Assembly (NCBI RefSeq): GCF_030161435.1
Contig: NZ_BSSV01000010.1
Span: 1-64,000, forward strand
DNA length: 64,000 nt
Origin: Thalassotalea loyana
GTDB lineage: Bacteria; Pseudomonadota; Gammaproteobacteria; Enterobacterales; Alteromonadaceae
Direction: 5' to 3'
Both the position numbers and the translations under genes were made by a program. Shown piece after piece: positions 9,254 to 18,603 of this stretch. The notes beneath the pieces were generated by a model. It was not told the DNA's origin and made no database searches. It saw only the letters and a list, made by a program, of their open reading frames with translations. Numbering within the stretch: position 1 is the first letter of the stretch; every line of letters begins with the position of its first letter.

Positions 9254-11029
9254 TTATGCGTCTTCAGCGTCATTTTCAATTGTGCTTGTAATATTTAATT
9301 CAGCCAATTGTGTTGGATTAGCTTCACCTGGCGCATTGGTTAATGGACAAGCCGCTGTTGTTGTTTTCGGGAATGCCATAACGTCACGAATTGAACTAGC
9401 ACCTGTCATTAACATCACAAGACGATCTAAACCAAATGCTAAGCCAGCGTGTGGCGGAGCACCGTACTCTAACGCTTCAAGCAAGAAGCCAAACTTCTCT
9501 TTTGCTTCTTCATCGCTAATACCAAGGATTCTAAATACTGTTGCTTGCATCTCTTGGTCATAAATACGGACAGAACCACCGCCTAATTCACAGCCATTTA
9601 ATACCATGTCGTAAGCATCTGACAACGCGCCTACAGGATTTGCTTCAAGCTCAGCCGGCGTCATGTTGCTTGGCGCAGTGAATGGGTGGTGAATTGCATG
9701 CAAGTGACCATCTACTTCTTCAAACATTGGGAAGTCTACAACCCAAAGTGGTTTCCACTCATCTGATACTAGGCCAAGATCTTCGCCCAATTTTAAACGA
9801 AGTGCACCTAATGCTTCAGTTACTACATTGTAGGTATCTGAACCGAAGAAGATAATGTCACCCGATTTCGCGTTAACACGCTCAAGTAATGCCTTAACCG
9901 CTTCTTCGTTTAAGAATTTAAGAATTGGTGATTGCAAGCCTTCAAGGCCAGCATCAATGTCGTTAACTTTCATCCATGGCATGCCTTTCGCGCCATAAAT
10001 GCCAACAAATTTAGTTAGATCGTCAATGTTTTTGCGAGAAAATTTAGACGCCCCATCAGGTACACAAATTACAGATACACGACCTTTTTCATCGTTAGCT
10101 GGACCTGAGAATACTTTAAACTCAACGTCTTTTAAGATGTCAGCAACATCAACAATTTCTAGTGGGTTACGTAAATCCGGCTTATCAGAACCAAAACGCT
10201 TCATCGCTTCAGCGTAAGTCATGCGAGGGAAGTCACCTAAATCAACACCCATTAACTTAACGAATAACTCACGAATCATTGTTTCTGCAACACTCATAAC
10301 CTGCTCCGCAGACATGAATGATGTTTCAATATCGATTTGAGTGAATTCTGGTTGACGGTCAGCACGTAAATCTTCATCACGGAAACATTTTACGATTTGG
10401 TAGTAACGGTCCATGCCTGACATCATCAACAATTGCTTGAATAATTGCGGAGATTGAGGAAGTGCAAAGAACTTACCTTTGTGGGTACGACTAGGTACTA
10501 AGTAGTCACGTGCGCCTTCAGGTGTTGCTGCCGTTAAAATTGGTGTTTCAATATCTAGAAACCCTTGGTTCTCAAGCGATTGACGCACAGCTGACGTTAC
10601 TTTTGCGCGGAACTTTAAACGCTCGGTCATTTCGACACGGCGTAAATCTAAGTATCGGTACTTTAAGCGATTTTCTTCTGAATTTTCTTGGTTGAAATCA
10701 AGTGGTAATGGCGCAGATTTGTTTAAGATAGTTAATTCTAAACCAAGTACTTCGATCGCACCTGTCGCCATATCTTTATTTAATTGGCCCTCAGGACGTG
10801 GACGTACTTTACCTTTTACTTGAACACAAAACTCGTTTCGTAACGTGTTTGCTGTTTCAAGTACTTCAGGTAAATCCGGATCATAAACAACTTGCACTAA
10901 ACCTTCTCTGTCACGTAAATCAAGGAAGATTACTGCACCTAAGTCACGACGACGGTTAACCCAACCTGTTAAGGTAATTTCTTGGCCAATGTGAGATTCA
11001 TTTACCTCACCACAATAAAGAGTTCGCAT
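9254..11029 (-). CDS. aspS: Aspartyl-tRNA synthetase AspS
   Basis: Class II synthetase charging tRNA-Asp. The N-terminal OB fold reads the anticodon (about 1-110). The catalytic core contains motif 2 around [20 protein letters not shown] and motif 3 at [12 protein letters not shown] near the C-terminus. A bacterial-type GAD insertion domain lies in the middle (about 290-410). An open frame extends five codons upstream to a TTG (11044), but AGGA seven bases before the ATG at 11029 decides the start, giving 591 aa. The leader carries a terminator-like hairpin. Confidence 0.97.
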   Translation of the reverse strand: MRTLYCGEVNESHIGQEITLTGWVNRRRDLGAVIFLDLRDREGLVQVVYDPDLPEVLETANTLRNEFCVQVKGKVRPRPEGQLNKDMATGAIEVLGLELTILNKSAPLPLDFNQENSEENRLKYRYLDLRRVEMTERLKFRAKVTSAVRQSLENQGFLDIETPILTAATPEGARDYLVPSRTHKGKFFALPQSPQLFKQLLMMSGMDRYYQIVKCFRDEDLRADRQPEFTQIDIETSFMSAEQVMSVAETMIRELFVKLMGVDLGDFPRMTYAEAMKRFGSDKPDLRNPLEIVDVADILKDVEFKVFSGPANDEKGRVSVICVPDGASKFSRKNIDDLTKFVGIYGAKGMPWMKVNDIDAGLEGLQSPILKFLNEEAVKALLERVNAKSGDIIFFGSDTYNVVTEALGALRLKLGEDLGLVSDEWKPLWVVDFPMFEEVDGHLHAIHHPFTAPSNMTPAELEANPVGALSDAYDMVLNGCELGGGSVRIYDQEMQATVFRILGISDEEAKEKFGFLLEALEYGAPPHAGLAFGLDRLVMLMTGASSIRDVMAFPKTTTAACPLTNAPGEANPTQLAELNITSTIENDAEDA

Positions 11030-11052
11030 TAATAATTCCTGCAAAAATAAAA

Positions 11053-11068
11053 GTCGCTAATAAGCGAC
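11053..11068 (-). promoter_or_regulatory. Terminator-like hairpin in the aspS leader
   Basis: On the minus strand GTCGCT-TATT-AGCGAC forms a 6-base stem followed by TTTTATTTTT, then the AGGA ribosome site and ATG of aspS. The upstream promoter would place it inside the transcribed leader, so it may act as an attenuator or transcript-stability element. Confidence 0.45.
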
Positions 11069-11096
11069 AATATAGAGTGCGTTAAAAATGCCCGAC

Positions 11097-11124
11097 ATTA
11101 TAAAGCAATGGTAGCTAATGTCAC
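11097..11124 (-). promoter_or_regulatory. Predicted sigma-70 promoter of aspS
   Basis: On the minus strand GTGACA (-35) and TATAAT (-10) are separated by 16 bases. Initiation near 11090 would give a leader of about 60 nt before the ATG at 11029. Confidence 0.6.
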
Positions 11125-11134
11125 CCTTCAGGAG

Positions 11135-14005
11135 TTAATTGAATTGATAATGGTTTTTGCCATTACTTTTTACGCGATACATCAAGGTATCCGCTATCTT
11201 GAGTAGCTCAACTTCGTCAGTGCCATCATCTGGATACATTGCGATACCAATACTACAACCGACATGCGATATACCAGAAGATAAACTAAAGGGTTGTTGC
11301 GTTATTTTGAGAATTTTTTCCGCGATAAACCCTGCTTCATCCCTGCTATTTAGGCCCGTCAATAATAAAACGAACTCATCTCCACCGAATCGAGCAAGGG
11401 TATCGGATTTTCGGACACAGGAAGTTAGTCGCTGGCCCAGGGTCACCAACAGCTCATCACCAACGTCGTGTCCAAAGCTATCATTAATTGTTTTAAAGCC
11501 ATCTAAATCAATAAACAGAACCGCCATTAGCTTATTTTGTCTTTGGTGGATAGCGATTGCTTGAGTTATACGATCTTTAAGCAAGTTTCGGTTAGGCAAG
11601 CCAGTCAATGAATCATGGGTTGCGAGATGCTTCATCTCTTTTTCCAATGCCTCTCGCCTTCTAATTTCAGTATAGAGTCGGCGATTCCAGATGATAATTA
11701 TCAAGATGACGATAATAACGAAACCACCGATTTGCGATGCAACACGCACAACATAATTCTTGTCTAAGCCTGTCGTAATTTGAATATCAAACCAGCGCTC
11801 ATATATTTCGTCTTTTTCCGCAGTGGTGATCGTTCGAAGTGCTTTATTTAAGATAGAATGAAGTATCTGATTATCTTTACTCATCGCCAAACTAGAATGA
11901 TCAAGCGGTAAATCTTCCATTACAGACATGGAAATTAAACTCAAGGTCTCACGCTTATAAAACTCAGCAGCAGAAGCTAGCGGTTCTAGTAACGCATCGA
12001 CTTTGTTTTGTTGAATCGCAAGATATCCCTCCTCAGGATGATCCACGAGTAATAAGTTAACGTCCCTAAAGTTTTCTCTGAGATAAGACGTTAAGTGATA
12101 GCCTTTAGTGATGGCAATACGCTGACCTTTAAAGTCCGCCATATTTTTTTTATTACCCAATCGACTCGGATAAAGCGCTACCCATGGCATTTCCCAATAG
12201 TCATCAGTGAAGCTCAAGGTTGCTTTTCGTTCATCAGTCGCTGTGATGCCAGCCACTAACTCAACATCTCCATTGATTAAACTATCAAAAGTTTGTTGCC
12301 ATGAATCGTAATAATTATATTCGAACTCAATCCCCGTTCTTTCCGTAAGCAGGTTATAAATATCGATGTTGATCCCTTCAAGCTCACCTGACTCTGTCAA
12401 TCGTTCAAACGGAGCAAACTCTTCTTCAATCCCAACTTGAACAACTGGGTGCTCTAATAACCACGCTTGCTCTTGAGCGGTTAAACTCACTTTCTTCGAA
12501 ATTTGATCAAAATAGCTAAAACCTTTTTGTTGAGACCAAACATCTTCTAAACGAATCAGTTCTTCTATCGGGATCAACGCAAAGCCTTCTTGAATCCTTG
12601 TCATTAACGCTTCATTAAAAGGGCTAATTAAAGAAAACACTTTGGCGGTAAACATGGGCTCATCAAGCACATAATAACTATTTTGTAAATGCTGGCGAAT
12701 AAGGTGAGCCTGCATATTTTCGTACGAACTAACCATACCGCTGATCTCATTTCGCTCTGCGGCACTAACCATATCCTCGTGGTTAGAAAACAATACGAAA
12801 TCAATGTTCGGGTAAGAACGCTTTAATTTGGGTAAATAAGGTGCAGTAGTAAACGCGCCAACGCGCATGCCAGTCATTTCTTCTATGGTTTTAAAGCTGA
12901 ACATGCTTTTGACAAATACAGTTGACGTCACACCGTAAAGTTCATATGCGGCAGTGAGACCACTAGGCTCGAGCAAATTTTCAGGAAAAGCGATATGCAC
13001 ATCCGCCTGGCCCGTTTTAACCAAATCAACTGCCGCTGCTTGTTCATCACCGATAAATTCAATTTTCTCGCCAGAATACGTAGACCACAAACGCCACATA
13101 TCGATAAACATGCCTTGTGGCTTACCAGTTGGCGATGTTGCCATGTAAGGAGGTAAATTGTTTGAAAAAGCTAATTTGAGTACATCGCGGTTCTTTTCTA
13201 CACCAAACCACTTTCTTTCCAATGCACTTCGTTCATCAATATCAAACAAAGCAAACCCACTATTAATGTTAGAAAGAAGGCTTATGTTGCCTTTTGTAAC
13301 TGCGCCTACATAGGCATTTTTATAGTACTCTATACGTTTGTGAGCAGGAAACGCATTAATCAGCTCACTGTGCCTTTCAAATTGCCTTGATAGCTGGTCA
13401 ACGCCAGCAACCGCCATAATTTCGCCGTCTAATGCCGCGTGATAGAGTTCGTATCGAGTATCGTACTGACGAAGGGTTAATTTAGGCCATAACTTGTTCA
13501 ACACTTCTACATGAGCAGAGTTTCTAACAACACCAACAGCATAAGGCGATAATTGATTGAGGTTATTGATGTTAACCAAATCAGCTCTAAGAAAAATATA
13601 ACTATTCGAGTCGAAAAACTTTTCAGTAAAATCAAAATAGCGTGAGCGCTGGACCGAAGTTGCTAATCCTGCGTGAACATCAACGTTACCACTTGATACT
13701 TGCTCAATCGTCTGACTCCAATCCATGATTTTAAAGTCAACGTTGATATTGGTCTTTTCAGACCACATTTTCCAATAATCAATAATTAAACCGTCAGGTT
13801 CACCTTGTTCATTTTTGAAATGGTATGGATAGGAGGAGTGATTTACGGCAATAGATATCGATTCTATCTTGCTTGGATCATTTTGCTGAGCAGCGGCTTC
13901 CGATGACCAAGTGCCCTGTTGCGGCACAACAGATTCTTGAGACCAAGTAGCGGACACGAAAAAAAATGACAGTAACCACAGGAAGAAACCGATTACACGT
14001 TTCAA
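11135..14005 (-). CDS. Membrane diguanylate cyclase with three periplasmic solute-binding sensor domains
   Basis: 956 aa. A signal peptide (1-23) precedes three tandem SBP_bac_3-type domains at about 45-270, 275-505 and 515-745. The domain starts are visible as repeated motifs SYPYHFKNEQGEPDGLIIDY, LPPYMATSPTGKPQGMFIDM and FAPFERLTESGELEGINIDI. One membrane helix (about 755-775) leads to a cytoplasmic GGDEF domain (797-956). The active-site GGDEF is intact (874-878) and the inhibitory RxxD site is present (RKSD, 865-868), so active, feedback-inhibited c-di-GMP synthesis is expected. No EAL domain is seen. It begins with TTG, has no operon partner, and its ligand cannot be told from sequence. 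Confidence 0.9.
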   Translation of the reverse strand: MKRVIGFFLWLLSFFFVSATWSQESVVPQQGTWSSEAAAQQNDPSKIESISIAVNHSSYPYHFKNEQGEPDGLIIDYWKMWSEKTNINVDFKIMDWSQTIEQVSSGNVDVHAGLATSVQRSRYFDFTEKFFDSNSYIFLRADLVNINNLNQLSPYAVGVVRNSAHVEVLNKLWPKLTLRQYDTRYELYHAALDGEIMAVAGVDQLSRQFERHSELINAFPAHKRIEYYKNAYVGAVTKGNISLLSNINSGFALFDIDERSALERKWFGVEKNRDVLKLAFSNNLPPYMATSPTGKPQGMFIDMWRLWSTYSGEKIEFIGDEQAAAVDLVKTGQADVHIAFPENLLEPSGLTAAYELYGVTSTVFVKSMFSFKTIEEMTGMRVGAFTTAPYLPKLKRSYPNIDFVLFSNHEDMVSAAERNEISGMVSSYENMQAHLIRQHLQNSYYVLDEPMFTAKVFSLISPFNEALMTRIQEGFALIPIEELIRLEDVWSQQKGFSYFDQISKKVSLTAQEQAWLLEHPVVQVGIEEEFAPFERLTESGELEGINIDIYNLLTERTGIEFEYNYYDSWQQTFDSLINGDVELVAGITATDERKATLSFTDDYWEMPWVALYPSRLGNKKNMADFKGQRIAITKGYHLTSYLRENFRDVNLLLVDHPEEGYLAIQQNKVDALLEPLASAAEFYKRETLSLISMSVMEDLPLDHSSLAMSKDNQILHSILNKALRTITTAEKDEIYERWFDIQITTGLDKNYVVRVASQIGGFVIIVILIIIIWNRRLYTEIRRREALEKEMKHLATHDSLTGLPNRNLLKDRITQAIAIHQRQNKLMAVLFIDLDGFKTINDSFGHDVGDELLVTLGQRLTSCVRKSDTLARFGGDEFVLLLTGLNSRDEAGFIAEKILKITQQPFSLSSGISHVGCSIGIAMYPDDGTDEVELLKIADTLMYRVKSNGKNHYQFN

Positions 14006-14136
14006 AAAATTCTACCCTCAATTTATTTACTTCACGCGTCCATTCAACCGACAGCGACAAGTATTTTCCTAAGATGTTTTCGCTATCTTTTATTTTAGTT
14101 TAAAATATTACAATAATTTTCAATAACAACCAACAA

Positions 14137-14871
14137 ATGCAATCTTCTGATACTGACATCATATACTCTAACCCACACGCCAAAGTAAAAGACTTTAATT
14201 TTGATGAACAAGTCGTTGAAGTCTTTCCGGATATGATCTCTCGATCAGTACCTGGATACAATACTATTATCGACACGATTGGTCGATTAAGCCAACAATA
14301 TGTGCAAAACGATACCCATGTATATGATTTAGGCTGCTCTTTGGGTGCCGCGACATTGGCAATGCGAAAAGCTATCTCGGCAGAGGGATGTCAAATCATA
14401 GGTATGGACATGTCTTCTGCAATGGTAGAAAGGTGCCAACGTCATGTTGCGGCATTTAAGGGAGACACGCCGGTAACCATTATTGAGCAAGATATTTTGC
14501 AAGCAGAGTTAAAGCCTGCGTCAATGATCGTGCTTAATTTTACCTTGCAATTTATTGAGCGAGAGCACCGCCAGTCACTGATCAATAAAATTGCTGATGC
14601 CCTCGTTCCAGGTGGCATTCTGGTATTATCAGAAAAGATCAACCACGAAAACGAAACGTGTAGAGAATTACTCATCGATTTACATCACAATTTTAAGCGC
14701 GCAAATGGCTACAGTGAATTAGAAATTGCACAAAAGCGCACGGCACTAGAAAATGTGATGAAAACCGACAGTCTAGAAGTTCAACTTGAACGCCTTAATA
14801 ACGCTGGCTTTTCTCACGCAACTCAATGGTTTCAATGTTTTAACTTCACCTCTTTGGTAGCAATTAAATGA
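14137..14871 (+). CDS. cmoA: Carboxy-S-adenosyl-L-methionine synthase CmoA
   Basis: Converts SAM and prephenate to carboxy-SAM, the donor used by CmoB to make 5-carboxymethoxyuridine at tRNA position 34. The 244-aa class I methyltransferase fold has the SAM loop [15 protein letters not shown] (about 66-80), the acidic strand end [12 protein letters not shown], and the [12 protein letters not shown] motif. Family length is about 245. The stop overlaps the cmoB start by four bases (ATGA), indicating coupling. No strong ribosome site is visible before the ATG. Confidence 0.95.
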   Translation: MQSSDTDIIYSNPHAKVKDFNFDEQVVEVFPDMISRSVPGYNTIIDTIGRLSQQYVQNDTHVYDLGCSLGAATLAMRKAISAEGCQIIGMDMSSAMVERCQRHVAAFKGDTPVTIIEQDILQAELKPASMIVLNFTLQFIEREHRQSLINKIADALVPGGILVLSEKINHENETCRELLIDLHHNFKRANGYSELEIAQKRTALENVMKTDSLEVQLERLNNAGFSHATQWFQCFNFTSLVAIK

Positions 14872-15833
14872 TTTCCTTTAATAACTTTTACCAACAAATT
14901 GCCTCGAACAGACTCAGCCATTGGCTACTAGATCTGCCAAAACAACTCGACGATTGGAACAAAAACCATTTACACGGAGAGTTTGCACAATGGACAAAGG
15001 CCTTATCTAATTTACCCACACCAGAGACCACAACCGTTGACTTAACGACACAAGTCCAAGCTGGCCTGCTAGAAGAAATGAGTGATGGTGAGCGTAAAAA
15101 GCTCGAACACTTATTGATGAAGTTAAAGCCGTGGCGAAAAGGCCCATATAATATCCATGGATTGCATGTTGATACTGAATGGCGCTCAGATTTTAAATGG
15201 GATCGTCTCAAAAGCCACATCAGTGATTTATCCAATCGTTATGTATTAGATATTGGTTGTGGCAGCGGCTACCATTTGTGGCGAATGCGTGGTGAGGGTG
15301 CAAAATTCGTTGTAGGTGTCGACCCAACGCAATTATTCCTCATGCAATTTCAAGCGGTTCAGCACTTTATCCAAGATGACGCCGTCAATTTGTTACCCCT
15401 GGGAGTAGAGCAACTACCAGAACTAAAAGCATTTGATACTGTATTTGCAATGGGTGTCTTGTACCACAGACGCTCGCCAATAGATTTCTTATACCAATTA
15501 AAAAGTCAGCTTTCAAAAGGTGGCGAGCTTGTCCTTGAAACATTAATTGTCGATGGTGATGAACACACCGTACTCGTACCTGGTGAACGTTATGCGAAAA
15601 TGCGTAACGTATGGTTTTTGCCCAGTGGAAAAGCAATGTGTGCATGGTTAGAGCGCTGTGGTTTTAAAAATGTACGTTGGGTCAATACTGATCAAACAGC
15701 ATTTGAAGAGCAACGAAAAACAAAATGGATCGACACAGAGTCTTTACAAGACTTTTTAGATCCTAATGACCCAAATAAAACAATAGAGGGTTATCCTGCC
15801 CCTAAACGAGCAATATTTATTGCTAACGTTTAG
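14868..15833 (+). CDS. cmoB: tRNA U34 carboxymethyltransferase CmoB
   Basis: Transfers a carboxymethyl group from carboxy-SAM to 5-hydroxyuridine at the wobble position of certain tRNAs. The 321 aa have a helical N-terminal region containing [20 protein letters not shown] (about 87-106) and a Rossmann methyltransferase domain with [15 protein letters not shown] (about 125-139). [15 protein letters not shown] is typical of CmoB. It overlaps cmoA by four bases and ends at a bidirectional terminator. Confidence 0.95.
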   Translation: MISFNNFYQQIASNRLSHWLLDLPKQLDDWNKNHLHGEFAQWTKALSNLPTPETTTVDLTTQVQAGLLEEMSDGERKKLEHLLMKLKPWRKGPYNIHGLHVDTEWRSDFKWDRLKSHISDLSNRYVLDIGCGSGYHLWRMRGEGAKFVVGVDPTQLFLMQFQAVQHFIQDDAVNLLPLGVEQLPELKAFDTVFAMGVLYHRRSPIDFLYQLKSQLSKGGELVLETLIVDGDEHTVLVPGERYAKMRNVWFLPSGKAMCAWLERCGFKNVRWVNTDQTAFEEQRKTKWIDTESLQDFLDPNDPNKTIEGYPAPKRAIFIANV

Positions 15834-15847
15834 TCATTTCCAGACAT

Positions 15848-15878
15848 AAAAAAAGCTAGCCCCGTGCTAGCTTTTTTT
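15848..15878. terminator. Bidirectional terminator between cmoB and a convergent gene
   Basis: AAAAGCTAGC-CCCGT-GCTAGCTTTT is a perfect stem with A and T runs on both sides. It serves cmoB on the plus strand and the solute-binding protein gene on the minus strand. Confidence 0.88.
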
Positions 15879-15894
15879 ATGTCTTTAATTTAGT

Positions 15895-16650
15895 TCATAG
15901 CAAGTAATTGTCTAAAATCGTTTGGTATGTCCCGTTGGCCTTAATGATTGCAATGCCATCATTAAACATTTTCATATGCTCTTCTTTTTTAAAACCAACA
16001 GAATATCCGCGTTCCGGAAAAAGGTAATGGATTTCAAACGCAATCCCACCGATCTCTGCCGCATGCTCACGAACAAAATACTTAAAAATATTCAAATCAA
16101 GAACAATAACTTCAACGCGACGCGAAAATAACATCTCTATTTGCTGTTTCTGGTTTGCAAGTTCGCGATAATCAATTGAATAGGCAGCCACATCAGCAAA
16201 ATCTTCTCCTAAAAACTTTTTAGCATTTTGAAAGGCGATAATACTGTATGCGCTTAAGTCTTTAACGCTGTCTAAATCAATATGACTATCAGCTAAACTT
16301 ACCGCCACATTTTGATACTGGATATAAGGCTCCGAGATATGCATGCTCGGGTATTTGTACTGAGGAGGTATTGTAATGACGCCATCAACGTTTCCACGTT
16401 GAAAGCCTGTAATATTTCGACCCAGTGGCATCGCAACAAAATCAATTTTCATATTCTGTGTCGCGAATGCTTCGCTGATCACATCTAACTGCAAACCGGA
16501 TTTTAGGTTTTCAAGGATAAACGGAGGCTTAGGTAAACCGGTAACCAGTTCTAGTTCATAAGGAGATTTTTCTTCTGCTGTTAATTCAAAACTGTTAACG
16601 CAAAGCAGAATAATTAATAAAAATTTAAATATCTTCACCGTTCCATCCAT
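15895..16650 (-). CDS. Periplasmic solute-binding protein (SBP_bac_3 family)
   Basis: 251 aa with a signal peptide (to about residue 25, ending ELTAEE) and a single type II periplasmic binding fold. Opening strands LELVTGLPKPPFILENLKSG and the closing motif FNDGIAIIKANGTYQTILDN are typical of amino-acid-type binding proteins. No permease or ATPase gene is adjacent, so it may be an orphan or a sensor-like relative. A GTG four codons downstream of the ATG, preceded by GGA, is an alternative start. The ligand is unknown. Confidence 0.8.
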   Translation of the reverse strand: MDGTVKIFKFLLIILLCVNSFELTAEEKSPYELELVTGLPKPPFILENLKSGLQLDVISEAFATQNMKIDFVAMPLGRNITGFQRGNVDGVITIPPQYKYPSMHISEPYIQYQNVAVSLADSHIDLDSVKDLSAYSIIAFQNAKKFLGEDFADVAAYSIDYRELANQKQQIEMLFSRRVEVIVLDLNIFKYFVREHAAEIGGIAFEIHYLFPERGYSVGFKKEEHMKMFNDGIAIIKANGTYQTILDNYLL

Positions 16651-16821
16651 GTTGAAAGTACTTAAGGAAATTATTATTTGCTATCAAATCAAATTTAGAT
16701 ATTGTTACTGTTGAGTGTAGGTAATTTTACCGATTTTTCCTAAGGAAATTTGTTAAAAAAAAGTCAAATTAACATTAAATCAATGTCAATTTTGTAACAA
16801 AAGATGGAACACGAATAAAAA

Positions 16822-18180
16822 ATGAACGATAGCGGATCCAATGAATGGCATGAACGCCGATTAATTAAAGTTTCAAAGCGTCAAGATGATCATCGAAGTC
16901 CTTTTCAACGCGACCGTGCTCGTATTCTGCACTCTGCCGCATTTCGCCGACTACAATCTAAAACTCAAGTGATGGGAAGCGGACAAAGTGACTTCTTTCG
17001 AACACGACTTACTCATTCTCTTGAGGCGGCTCAAATAGGTTCAGGCATTGCAGCACAACTTCGCTCAAAATTTAGCGAAGAGTGCCATTTGCTGGACATT
17101 AATGATGACGCATTAATCGAATCTATCTGTTTAGCTCACGATATAGGCCATCCGCCTTTTGGCCATGGGGGCGAAGTAGCATTACATTATATGATGCGTG
17201 ACCATGGTGGTTTCGAGGGTAATGGCCAAACATTGAGAATTGTGTCCAAGCTTGAGCCATTTAGTGAAAAACATGGCATGAACCTATCGCGTCGCACCTT
17301 GTTAGGGTTAATCAAATATCCTAATACATTGTGCCAATTATCAAACAATGAAATGCCTGCGCCAGTGGCAAACTTCAGGCAACTTCAGGCGAGCCAATGG
17401 CACCCGCCAAAAGGCTTTTATAGTGATGATCAAGATGTTATTGACTGGCTACTAACCCCACTGAACGCTGACGATAAAGTACTATTTCAATCCGCGATTG
17501 AAAAAAACAATACTCACAATAAGACACAATTTAAATCAATAGATTGTTCAATCATGGAATTAGCGGATGATATTGCATACGGAATTCACGACATGGAAGA
17601 CGCTATCGTCACTGGTGTCGTTAACAAACGAGACTTCATTCAATATGCCGTTGAACCATTGAAGAATATCAACGACGATTGGTTACAGAGTTTAGCAAAA
17701 GACTTAGCCGAGAAATTATTTAGTGACGCCCACTACCAGCAAAAAGATGCCATTGGTTCATTAGTTAACTATTTAATCACAAACATCGTTATTGAAGACC
17801 TCAATCGCACAAAAGGAACGACATTTGATGAGCCATTTTTACGTTTCAATGCGGTTTTGCCTGCTACCCCCAATGAAGTATTGAAGATCTTTAAAGATTT
17901 CGTCTTTAGGTGTGTTATCAAACAACCTCATATTCAGCGTATTGAGTACCGTGGTCAGCAAATAGTCATGGAGTTATTTGAAGCCCTAGCTAGCGATCCG
18001 AAGAGACTTTTACCCAAAGGCACATTAAAACGTTATCTCGAAGCTCACGACACAAACCAAAATCCGTATCGTGTTATCGCCGATTATGTTGCAGGTATGA
18101 CCGACGATTACGCCACGAGATTATATAGAACATTATTCGCGCCTAGCATATCACAAGGCTTCTATGAATCGAATAGATAA
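16822..18180 (+). CDS. dGTPase-like HD-domain triphosphohydrolase
   Basis: HD-superfamily hydrolase of the deoxyguanosinetriphosphate triphosphohydrolase-like group (type 2). Of 452 aa, metal-binding residues are present: His in TRLTHSLEAAQ (about 75), the HD pair in LAHDIGHPPFGHGG (about 109-110) and Asp in MELADDIAYGIHDMEDA (about 245). The N-terminal motif RSPFQRDRARILHSAAFRRL is characteristic. It should hydrolyse dNTPs to nucleosides and triphosphate; the preferred substrate cannot be read from sequence. Some relatives limit phage growth by depleting dNTPs, but this context does not point to defence. Confidence 0.88.
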   Translation: MNDSGSNEWHERRLIKVSKRQDDHRSPFQRDRARILHSAAFRRLQSKTQVMGSGQSDFFRTRLTHSLEAAQIGSGIAAQLRSKFSEECHLLDINDDALIESICLAHDIGHPPFGHGGEVALHYMMRDHGGFEGNGQTLRIVSKLEPFSEKHGMNLSRRTLLGLIKYPNTLCQLSNNEMPAPVANFRQLQASQWHPPKGFYSDDQDVIDWLLTPLNADDKVLFQSAIEKNNTHNKTQFKSIDCSIMELADDIAYGIHDMEDAIVTGVVNKRDFIQYAVEPLKNINDDWLQSLAKDLAEKLFSDAHYQQKDAIGSLVNYLITNIVIEDLNRTKGTTFDEPFLRFNAVLPATPNEVLKIFKDFVFRCVIKQPHIQRIEYRGQQIVMELFEALASDPKRLLPKGTLKRYLEAHDTNQNPYRVIADYVAGMTDDYATRLYRTLFAPSISQGFYESNR

Positions 18181-18183
18181 TCG

Positions 18184-18567
18184 CTAATCTGCGCCTCGTT
18201 GGTATAACGCACAACAAGCGCCAGCGGGATCTTTGATAACAACAAATTTGTCTTTACCCATCGACTTTACGTCGTCGAGTTGTTGTGCCCCCATGGCTAA
18301 AGCATCAGCGAGTGCAGTGTCTACATTATCAACAAGGAAATAAGGCAACCATACGGGTGGCATTTTCTCATTGTACCCCGTAGCATGACATATACCTGTA
18401 ACTGCCTCACCAGAGTTAGGGTTTACCATAGAGAAATCACTATATGATCCCATCGAAACTTCTTCCACCTGCCAACCAAGCACTTTTTTATAAAAGTCTC
18501 TAAGTTGTGGGGCGTTTTCAACACTAATATCTAGCCATGCATAATCACCGGGCTTTTTATCAGACAT
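18184..18567 (-). CDS. VOC (glyoxalase/bleomycin-resistance) superfamily protein
   Basis: 127 aa forming a single vicinal-oxygen-chelate module pair. DYAWLDISVENAPQLRDFYK opens the first beta-alpha-beta unit and DKFVVIKDPAGACCALYQ closes the second. Enzymatic role unknown; members range from dioxygenases to resistance proteins. The gene converges with the dGTPase-like gene, with only 3 bases between the stops, and follows the kinase gene by 36 bases on the same strand. Confidence 0.8.
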   Translation of the reverse strand: MSDKKPGDYAWLDISVENAPQLRDFYKKVLGWQVEEVSMGSYSDFSMVNPNSGEAVTGICHATGYNEKMPPVWLPYFLVDNVDTALADALAMGAQQLDDVKSMGKDKFVVIKDPAGACCALYQRGAD

Positions 18568-18603
18568 AATTCTCTTCCGTCTCTCGTAAATGTATTTCTA
18601 AGA

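Noticed and set aside
13878-14060. 60-aa minus-strand open frame at the start of the diguanylate cyclase gene
   Set aside because: Out of frame with the signal peptide of the cyclase and lacks a ribosome site; the cyclase frame explains the region.
16822-18180. dGTPase-like gene as part of an antiphage island
   Set aside because: Its neighbours are housekeeping or unrelated genes, and there are no other defence genes in the window.
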